A program made the translations under genes and the position numbers. A stretch of 64,000 nt of DNA from Moniliophthora roreri (Eukaryota > Basidiomycota > Agaricomycetes > Agaricales > Marasmiaceae), in contig LATX02000133.1 of NCBI GenBank assembly GCA_001466705.2, positions 124,001-188,000 of the forward strand, given 5' to 3'. Shown piece by piece: positions 56,060-64,000 of the stretch; positions within the stretch are counted from its first letter, which is position 1; each line of letters starts with the position of its first letter. Under the pieces are notes generated by a model. The model did no database searches and was not told the DNA's origin. It was given only the letters and a program-made list of their open reading frames with translations.

Positions 56060-57140
56060 GGAAACAGTATTAAGTGTATTCATTTTAAAAGCCAGAGGAC
56101 ATCACTATTGAGCCAGACAGAAAGGTTACATGTCCTGCATGCAAGAAAAGGCTTGGACTGGAGCCAGGAGGGAAAGTTAACTTTATCAAGCAACACTATC
56201 TGAAGGAGGAGTGCAAAAGAGAGGCTGAAAAGCATGCACGGTGCTCAAAGAAGGTTCAAACAAGCATTGGAGGGTTTTTCAGGTGATCCTCACCTCCACT
56301 GATGGTTCCATCTGCTGTTCAACAGCCTGGGATGAACTGGACACACCTATGAATAGTTCAGTCATGGCACTGACATACATGAATATTGAAACTCACTATT
56401 TGGCACCATCCATTACCATCCTAAACCCTCAAAATTCCTCACCTAAATTCCTAGCTGTTAACCCCTCAACAACGGATGATACTGAGGTTAGCAGGATCAG
56501 ATTAGGTCAGAGACAGCGGGGAACAAGAAGAAAGGCAGTAGCACATGAAATGGAATGTGTATGTAGGGAGCCGATATCAGCAGAGGAGCAGCAGGACCCT
56601 AGTATGGTGGTGCAGTGCAAGACAGCTGGTAGGGCTGCCAATGGTTCAGCTCAGCTCACTCCAGCTCCAGAGCCGCTACGAGCCACAGAGCCAATGGCTC
56701 CTGACCTTTTTTTATGAAAATTGTGAGATGTATCTTGAGCTGTTTTTTTTTAGTATACTTATTTAACCTTTCTAACTCATATTTGGATAGAAAAAATCCT
56801 CACAGATGCATTGTCGTGGCATGTTGAGTGGTTCAGGTGCCATGAGAAGGTGGCTGTGATCTTTGGCTGCCCACTGCAAAAGGCTAAAACAACCATTAAA
56901 ATTTGTTGAACCAGCTTACATAGATATTAAAATGTACCTACTATTGTATAATGTCATTTGGCTTCCACTTGGTACAATAAAGGACAGTCCTTTCAAAGCT
57001 TTTAAATCTAAGTGGCTCAGGAGCAGCTAAGCCGCTCGGAGCCGGGAGCCAGTTGGAGCCACTTAGCCGGTTAGTGAGCCGAACCGTTGGCAGCCCTAAC
57101 AGCCAGTTGTGAAACAGTCTGGGTCAGTACTTGATTTTCT
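56060..57140 (+). pseudogene. Fragment: Cys/His finger, PIP-box-like motif and PHD-like motif, split by a MITE
   Basis: From about 56100 the plus strand reads VTCPACKKRLGLEPGGKV then FIKQHYLKEECKREAE, a C-x2-C...H-x4-C finger, followed by KKVQTSIGGFF, which fits the PCNA-binding consensus Q-x-x-[ILM]-x-x-F-F. A second frame (56241-56640) ends ECVCREPISAEEQQDPSMVV then QCKTA, resembling the start of a PHD finger; after the hAT MITE (56630-57098) the sequence CETVW continues it. No complete gene model can be drawn: the splice joining the first and second frames does not keep phase and the end is missing. Such finger-PIP-PHD combinations occur in fungal transposon-associated or chromatin proteins; the role here is inference. 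Confidence 0.45.
56630..57098. mobile_element. hAT-type MITE, 469 bp
   Basis: Terminal inverted repeats TAGGGCTGCCAA(T/C)GGTTC (about 24 bp with 2 mismatches) are flanked by 8-bp near-duplications ACAGCTGG (56622-56629) and ACAGCCAG (57099-57106). TIR sequence and 8-bp target duplication are characteristic of hAT elements. It encodes no transposase. Confidence 0.75.
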
Positions 57141-57339
57141 CCAGCTATTCAGACTTATAGCTCACCTCTCCGCCACTTAGTATCACATCCGTTGCCTTGA
57201 TAAGGACGAAGACTTCATGGCGCGACGCTGGTCATGCAAAGCGTGTCGGGGAGCGAAGCAAAGGAAATATTGAGTCTGGGGTGGTACCTGCTTAAGTAAT
57301 TATCTCCATTTATAGTAATTTTGTCACGTGGAGGTAGGT

Positions 57340-57565
57340 TGGTTCCCTCCTCGACAAAAATGTACCCCCGGTATGATTTTAAATTTTTGGCACCCCCTTG
57401 ATTCTGTGCCATCCCTCCAAATCCCGCATCATCCCACTGTATCCCGTGTCATCCCACTGTATCCCGTGTCATCTCACTGTATCCCGTGTCATCTCACTGT
57501 ATCCTGCATCATCCCACACCATCCTGCATTATCCCGATTTTCGTCCAAAAAAAAGGGGCATACTA
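57340..57565. repeat. Second copy of the foldback/minisatellite element
   Basis: Left end gacaaaaatgtaccccc, right end gattttcgtccaaaaaaaaggggcatac, almost identical to the right end at about 55573-55600. The interior is the 20-bp minisatellite at 57431-57510. Confidence 0.65.
57431..57510. repeat. 20-bp minisatellite, four units
   Basis: Unit atcccactgtatcccgtgtc repeated four times head to tail with few substitutions (atctcactg... in units 3 and 4), then a partial unit. Confidence 0.85.
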
Positions 57566-60500
57566 ATGATGTCAGATAGCGTCAGACAAGGTTAGTACGT
57601 TAGGTGTTGTCTGATAATGTCGATTAACGTCTAATAAAACCTCACTGGGCTTGATCGTTCCTACCATCTAATTTAGGTTATACGTACTAAAAGCGACAAA
57701 TCCGGTGCTGCAATTTTCGCGGGTGTGTGTATCTGATTCTCTATCCCTCCAATGTTCTCTCCTTTCTAGTTGCATCCCATTCCAAGGTGCTAATAGTGAG
57801 TATCAAGAAACAAGTTTCCAATGTAAAGCCGTATTGCCGATTGCCAGCAATGGCCCGGACTATGGTCCGACGACTAACCTACCGTGGGTTCAAAGCGGCA
57901 GGCTCACGGAGATTGGTATGCTGTGATAAGTTGTTGGTCGCATAGTAGGAAGAGTCATGGTATTAATCTCCAGGAGCAAGGCATGCAGACGAAACACACT
58001 GTACTATGACTATTCCATAATCCAGATGCAAGAAAAACCAGCGCGTTAATCACGAAGATGAAGAGAATGCGCACCTCTTCATTCCTCGAAGCCTGTTCTA
58101 GAAACTTCTTATGCTTTGCAGCATACAGTACTATCTTCATGCAACTTCTCTTCGCGTTTCTCACATTGCAATCTCACAGTATATAACATTTAGTTCTGGG
58201 GATATAACGGTCGATTCGACTCTTCGATCGGTCCTCAAGTGGACCTCGTCATAAAAAGACTAATTTATTCCGTATCCACGGTGGACTGAAGGCGGGAAGA
58301 CTGTCGCAAGTGTTCCAAAGAACAGGAAGGGGCTGATAAAGTCCGGTATCCACCTCGTTGCGGACTGATTCTCTGGCATCGCTGGTAATACGGGATCTTT
58401 TCAAGTTCGAAAAAATCATGAGACCATAGAGTCAAGCTGGATTTACTTCCATACATAACGTCCAGTCATGAAGTGATGTACTAACTTAAATACGCCTTTG
58501 GGTACATACATTCTGGCATTAGAACACCTTCCATGTCGAACATTGACTCGAGCACCAATTCGGCTCCCGAAGTGACCACGACTGGTAGAAGCATGCGTGA
58601 TAGAACAGCGGTACTAGTACACGGCGTTCGCGGATTATTGGTGGTACATTACTCTAATAGACTCGAACCGCCCTTTGCGTCAGAGTTTTGACGAATCGGA
58701 AGATCTTCGTCCAAACGGTGAAATTAGCATACTGCTCAGGCTGAACTCAGTGCGCGGTGCAACTGGAGTCAGGTCTAGTGGTGATTTGAGACCATGGTCA
58801 TTCAGCGAGATATCCAGACACACTGACGATCGCAAGTGACCTGAGCCATACGATGGCGCAAATCAGGGCAACCAGATAACATATCATGGTGGAGGCCATT
58901 CATCGAATTCAGGGTGGAGAGGGACTGTAAGGAGCGGTACGGGATCAAATTTCGATATCCCAGGATATTCAGGTCATCCTCGAGTTCCTTGATACGAGAG
59001 CAGAGCAAACAGCCTTGTGGGGAATGCAACCGTGACTGACGCGCCCTCTCATGTCTGGACTTGTGCCCCTTTGCAAACAGAGACGCTCTAGCAGAGCAAC
59101 GACCACCATCGCACACATTTCACAACATCTTGCAGGTCATGATCGCTATGTTTGATGTTTGATGCTTCAAAAATTGCTAGCATCTTTTGGCACAAGCTGC
59201 CGCTGCCGCTCCCGTTCCCCATAATGCAGTGGTGTACCAATCCTTCCGACGTATTTACCCATATGTTCTCAGACAAAGCGGTGGGATTATACCTCTTTGC
59301 TCTGAGGAGTACTCGGTATTGGAATTGGTGAGCCTACTCACTAGCAGACTGCAGTTTATCTAATAATCTCGGTTTAGTGTCGAAAAACATGCAGGGGTTG
59401 GGCGCCGAGCATCACGGTAAAGCCACATGTGGCGATGTGGCAGTTTTCTGTGGCTACACCATCATTCCACACGTTGAGCTGTCTTCGTTTATTCTTCAAC
59501 TTTTTTTGACAGACATCGTTTCAATTATCATCACAAGGATACGATCAAGGTGTTAGGTATCTCCTTCCTAGGTCAACTACGCAGCATACCATGTAGTACT
59601 TTATTCATTCTCCCCAGCTTTGCAACCCCGACGCGTTATAATGTTCCCGCTATGTTGTAAGGCCTTGATGAATGATAATTGCTCTCATCCTTTTTTGCAA
59701 GCCTGCCTTGGAACAAATAATAATTCGCCCTGGGTGCGAATAATAAGTGGGAAACACCAGCAATGCCAAATTCGGCAGTCGCATTACAGATGTTTTCCAC
59801 GGTTGGATCCTTACTTCCTCCTTTCATGTTCCTTCCTCTGTCATGCAGTGTAGTGTTCTATGGCTGTGGTGCGTATTCCTGTCATCTCAATGTCTCCCGC
59901 ATTCTGTGCTTACACTTTATCACAGCACCATCAAATATTACCCCTATGCCACACTGTTATTCGTCCAGCCAGCACCCTACACTACCCAATTATCATCCAA
60001 CCTCTTCTTGCATCCAGTGCTCCGCCGCATCACTTGAACCCAAACCTTCACGTCAGTTGGTGCGCCTTATTCCCCTGCACGCATTATAATTCACGCCCTT
60101 CAGATGTCTCCGCTACCTCCGTGATTTTAACTCCCTTCGGACTGTACAGTTCTCAGTTTGGAATCATCCGAGTCTGTATTTCAACTCGTGGAGCCCCCTG
60201 AAGCACCGTTCTTGATGTTTTTCCCATCCTGTGGGAGGCTAGTCGGTACTGTCACTTGGGCAGGCAACAAGGAGGTAACAGTGTTGATTGGAAGGTGCGT
60301 TTCATATCCTTTCGTTGAATTGACAGTTATTATCTAGCGTCGTACCGATCCCGCCGAAACCTGAAGGCACCGAAGACACATATACCCCGCCGTAACGCTA
60401 CCTTACGAAGATTCTGACCCAGACTACATACATATCCCTCACTCTTACTATACTTTACGCTTTACTCATGGCTACTCAACATAACATCTCATAATATAAA

Positions 60501-61600
60501 CTATTTTGGGTATGGAAAAGTTCCCCTGAAGTCTCGAGGCAATATGAGCCTCACTAGCGCGCTATCGTTCACCGACACTCCAAATATAGCAGCCTCTACT
60601 ACTGAGCACTCAGTAAACATTGGCCAAACGGAACAACATCAGACTACTAGGCTACAGTTCGGTCTCTCAGCAAAGATCGACGAGCATTGCATAGTGTTGT
60701 CAAATTTAGAAATATTAATTGCCTTTTTTGGAAGATTCTTACCTGTTATGGCAAGAATTTTAGAGAGATCATCGGCTGCATTTTCAAATATCCTATTGTA
60801 CCATAAACGTCCGCAGGGTTTAGTATGGGCTGCAGGTATGTATTGAAACAAATTCTGATGCCTTTGAGATGATATTCAGTTGATTTTCTGTTGTTGGTGT
60901 GGGGGGATATTTTTTGTGGCCGTCGAGAGATATAATTTATAAGTAAAGTGTGAACGAAAGCCATTCTGAGCTTGTGTGTCGCTTGACTTTTTCATTTGAG
61001 GATCTAATAGCGCTGGGAGCACTCAGTTTGGCCTTTTCTATGCTCCGAATCAAGTGGTAATATCTACCAGGTCTGCAAATGATGTGGTGGATATGTATGA
61101 GAAAAGTTCTTCCCTGAACACTAGTTCCGACGAGCCGGACGTAGTTCAATTCCAAGCGTCTATTCAGCGCTTGTGGAATCTTGACGTTACATAAAAGGTA
61201 AATAGGTAAAGACTACTCAGTAAATTACCTCATAAAGACTCAGGAATGGCAGCGAGCATGTAGAAGGATCAGGGTAAGTAGAAATGCTGAATGATAATGA
61301 GACTGAGTCCATGAAAACAGGCAACAATGCATACCTAAGATATCAAGAAGTGAGGTTTGATGAAATAAGGAAGTTTTGCTTGTGATCGTGAGGCTTAGGA
61401 TGCCGGGGAAAAAATTCATGAGAGAGCGTGCGCAAAGAGTTCCAGGATTGTCGTATCAGCTGAGGTCGAATGATTATTTGACAGGTATCCGGGACAGGGT
61501 ACTGTATGTGAATGCTAATAATTCCGTGTCATTCAAAAATAACTTGTACACAACATATCTGAAATCCGAGGAAGCATGAGGTCGAATTATAATTTGCCAA
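57566..61600. other. 4 kb without a supported gene
   Basis: Open frames up to about 113 codons on both strands (for example 58802-59116 minus and 60544-60846 plus) have no recognised family, signal peptide or coherent splicing. GC content is intermediate and CpG present, so this is not the same decayed DNA as 47.8-52.5 kb. Confidence 0.45.
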
Positions 61601-61623
61601 AGTGGTCGGGATAGAAATGTTCG

Positions 61624-61857
61624 GGGAGAATGATAATTCGATGCGAGCCTGAGAGGCAGGTGGTATCCAGGAGGTAGCCGAGGGACAATTATTAATAGCT
61701 CGAGCTGAGCCAAATAATAAAGGTGCGCACCTAGCGGATCAGATCAACACAAAGTGGGGGAGAATGATAATTCTGTATGAGAGGCAGGTATCCGGGAGGT
61801 AGCTGAGGGATAATTATTATTATCTCAAGCTCAGCCAAATGATAAACATACGCACCT
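61624..61857. repeat. Imperfect tandem duplication of about 110-130 bp
   Basis: Unit 1 (61624-61732) and unit 2 (61758-61857) both begin gagaatgataattc, share gagaggcaggt, ggaggtagc and gagccaaat, and end cgcacct. A third partial similarity (cagaatgacaattcagc) lies near 61886. Confidence 0.7.
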
Positions 61858-62754
61858 ATGAGCAAAGAGCAGTGAAACCACAGAGGCAGAATGACAATTC
61901 AGCAGTGTGTTGTAGATTAATAAATATGGTCAAGGAATGGGAAGGGGGAAATGATAAAGGTACTGGTGGGAATAATAAAGGTACCGAATTTGGTCATGAC
62001 GTGCAGTTGGCAGGGTCCGCTTTATAACGTGTCGGGGTTGCATTGCTGGGGAGAATTACATTATTTCTACATGGACTGCTCAACTACGATGGCAGCAGAC
62101 TATCAGCAATCACCCTGCTTCAGCTTGGGCAGGCAAAGGTTTCTGGAATAAAGTCTATCTATGACCTGTCTAAGAGAACGAAGTGGAACCCAGCGAGCCT
62201 TTCAGATGTCAATCAGAATCCCGCTGTTGCGCTTCTTCATACCGCACATGACGTCGAACCCATGGCAAGGATCAGACTCTAGGTATTGAAGGTCCTCATA
62301 GGTAAGAAAATGATAGAACGAGAACGCAGTCACGTTACTCTTCCACTCACGAAAGGAGAATCAGAGGCAGGAGCAGAGGACTACTGGGACTCGCAGCTCT
62401 GGAACAGTGGTGCTCATTTATGTAAAGAGAATCTCATACTATCACATCTTTGTGAACTTTCTCAATGCCGTGGAATAACTTCCATCTCTTCTTATCAGGT
62501 ACCGGCGTAAAACTTCCCTACATCGGTACCCGTACCATTCACGGCAATCACCACGACATGCATTCAATCATGACCCACACATTCATAACATTCTGGCAAC
62601 GTCTCCGCTTCTATAACCATTTGAGATACCCACGTTGTCCATTGCGACGGGTATAGAATCTTGTACGCCCATAATCTCGGCCCTCTTCTCAGACACTCAC
62701 GACCTTCGCATTTTCAGATATTTCGAGCGAGGTCTCTTACTCGTCCTTACCACC
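61858..62754. other. Region upstream of the last gene, nothing supported
   Basis: About 900 bp. Contains a short duplicated segment (aatgataaaggtac / aataataaaggtac near 61950-61985). The final part presumably holds the promoter and leader of the gene at 62755. Confidence 0.4.
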
Positions 62755-64000
62755 ATGCCACCATCATCCGCCTCATTATCCGTCATGTCCTCTCCCTCAT
62801 CCCAACGTCCCCGTCGACCGCCATCGCCAGTCTCGATGTATGTAGCAGGATTCGGTTTCGATGCACCCAGACCACCTAAACCTTTGGTCAAGCTGGACAC
62901 CAAGCAGAAGCAGAAGAAGGCCAACCGACAATCCTTGTCTCGTGCCAAATCACCTTCCAATGCGACCGCCTCTTCCCCGCAACACACTGAATCCGTCGTC
63001 TCTCGGGTTTCGAGCGCAGGTTCAAAGGATAGTGAAAAGAGTCTAGGGAGTAAACGAAGCTTCTCACTCTCGGGTTGGATCAAACGGACACCATCGACAA
63101 AGGTCACCGTCGAAAAGACCGAAGCTCTCTCATCTCCGGCACCTTTCCGCAGCCCGAAAAACCAGCCGTCGATGGATTTTGTACCATCTGAAGCTGAAGT
63201 TCGGGTGCGTCAGCTAGATAAAGTTACTCGAACGCTTGGCGAACGAGTTCCTGTTGAGTACATTCTCCAGGGAGAGTCGCATGAGGAATCTTCGTTACCA
63301 TCGACGCCTGAATGCGAATCCGCATCTGAAATCATGATGCGCTCAACGAGCCTTCCACCAGTGACCCGCGATCTCCCTCTTATACCGGGATCGTCATCTA
63401 GGCCTGATCGTCCTGACGAAAAGATATCACCTACCTCTACAGCCAAGGTATCGAGCGCATCGAGCCCAGGTAGCGGTAATCAGGAGTACCATTATACGAA
63501 GAGGGTACGAACATTACCTCCGGTTCCCGTTATCGACATCCAACCGCGCAATAGCTTTGCATCAGACTCAGAATCTATTCGCATTTCCCCTATAATATTC
63601 TCTCCACCTCCTGATCCCCCACTACCGCCACCAAAACAGTCTATTACGGCCAACTCCAATGATAGCACAAAACCTCCAGTACCAGCCATCAAAGATGTGC
63701 CATTGTTGCTACGGATTCCTGATAGATCCCATTTGCCGTTACCTCGCCCGAAATCTTCTATTCATTCTCACCCACGTCCAACCACATCACATGGCATTCC
63801 TTCTGCTGAGCGCACCCCTTCTCCCAAAGCCATTGCGTTTTCACGGCCTTCTACGTCACACGGTAGCTCTCCCACGACTGAGAGGCGCTTTCCAGACCGC
63901 GCAGACTCTCCTTTCCAGGATAGTTCAATCCCATTGCAGGCATGGCTCAGCGCGTCTTGGTCTGCTCGGAAAGACGGCGCAGTCGTGCGCAGGGAACGGA
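62755..64000 (+). CDS. Uncharacterised Ser/Pro-rich protein, 3' end outside window
   Basis: From ATG 62755 the frame is open to the window edge (415 codons). It begins MPPSSASLSVMSSPSSQRPR, contains YVAGFGFDAPRPPKPLVKLD and a basic patch KQKQKKANRQ, FSLSGWIKRTPSTKVTVEK, an ordered-looking block EAEVRVRQLDKVTRTLGERV then PVEYILQGE, and then a long Ser/Pro-rich region with proline clusters (FSPPPDPPLPPPKQ) that could bind SH3 or profilin-type partners. I do not recognise the family. The helical VRQLDKVTRTLGERVP block is the best candidate for a conserved motif. Incomplete. Confidence 0.7.
   Translation, partial: MPPSSASLSVMSSPSSQRPRRPPSPVSMYVAGFGFDAPRPPKPLVKLDTKQKQKKANRQSLSRAKSPSNATASSPQHTESVVSRVSSAGSKDSEKSLGSKRSFSLSGWIKRTPSTKVTVEKTEALSSPAPFRSPKNQPSMDFVPSEAEVRVRQLDKVTRTLGERVPVEYILQGESHEESSLPSTPECESASEIMMRSTSLPPVTRDLPLIPGSSSRPDRPDEKISPTSTAKVSSASSPGSGNQEYHYTKRVRTLPPVPVIDIQPRNSFASDSESIRISPIIFSPPPDPPLPPPKQSITANSNDSTKPPVPAIKDVPLLLRIPDRSHLPLPRPKSSIHSHPRPTTSHGIPSAERTPSPKAIAFSRPSTSHGSSPTTERRFPDRADSPFQDSSIPLQAWLSASWSARKDGAVVRRER

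Noticed and set aside
57431..57510. CRISPR-like array
   Set aside because: The 20-bp units are contiguous without spacers and the organism is a fungus; it is a minisatellite.
58802..59276. Possible two-exon minus gene
   Set aside because: Frames of 104 and 62 codons overlap in different phases with no conserved motif; cannot be supported.

Overview
The window is nuclear DNA from a filamentous basidiomycete, most likely an agaricomycete (mushroom-forming fungus). The evidence is the density of very short introns (about 46-65 nt), the protein families present (group X hybrid histidine kinase, GH43-CBM35 galactanase, agaricomycete-type secreted proteins, PLAC8) and the retroelement type. All gene models below were spliced by eye from reading frame, splice sites and family conservation; no search was run.

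Left and middle (1-46.6 kb) is ordinary gene-dense euchromatin. In order: PEX10 (partial, -), MGR2 (+), RPC17/RPC9 (+), an uncharacterised low-complexity protein (-), mitochondrial ribosomal protein mL43 (-), an uncharacterised protein with a Y/Q/S/T-rich tail (+), a conserved secreted protein (+), an uncharacterised protein (-), a NIS1-like secreted protein gene with an apparent frameshift (+), SUB2/UAP56 (+), a very large group X hybrid histidine kinase (+), a dead paralogue of the secreted protein (-), PHO85 (-), UTP5 (+), a GH43-CBM35 exo-beta-1,3-galactanase (+), a small Cys-rich protein (+), a glutathione S-transferase (-), an amidase (-), a PLAC8 protein (+) and an AMT/MEP ammonium transporter (+). 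Most are housekeeping genes (peroxisome and mitochondrial import, RNA polymerase III, ribosome biogenesis, mRNA export, signalling, nitrogen uptake) and form no pathway cluster.

From about 47.4 to 57.2 kb lies a repeat island. A 4.7 kb stretch (47,770-52,484) contains a single CpG dinucleotide by eye. It carries solo-LTR and MITE-like copies whose differences from their relatives include CG-to-TG/CA changes. Next to it is a 3'-truncated Ty3/gypsy-like element with one LTR; all four stops noted in its main frame are TGA, at least two of them at conserved Arg positions. Then follow foldback/minisatellite elements and a hAT-type MITE that splits a PHD-finger-like reading frame. From 57.2 to 62.7 kb I find no convincing gene, only tandem repeats. 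The window ends inside a large proline/serine-rich protein gene (+).

Themes worth attention are micro-exons of 4, 6, 6 and 13 nt, four inferred GC-AG introns, and sequence decay concentrated at CpG in the repeat island.
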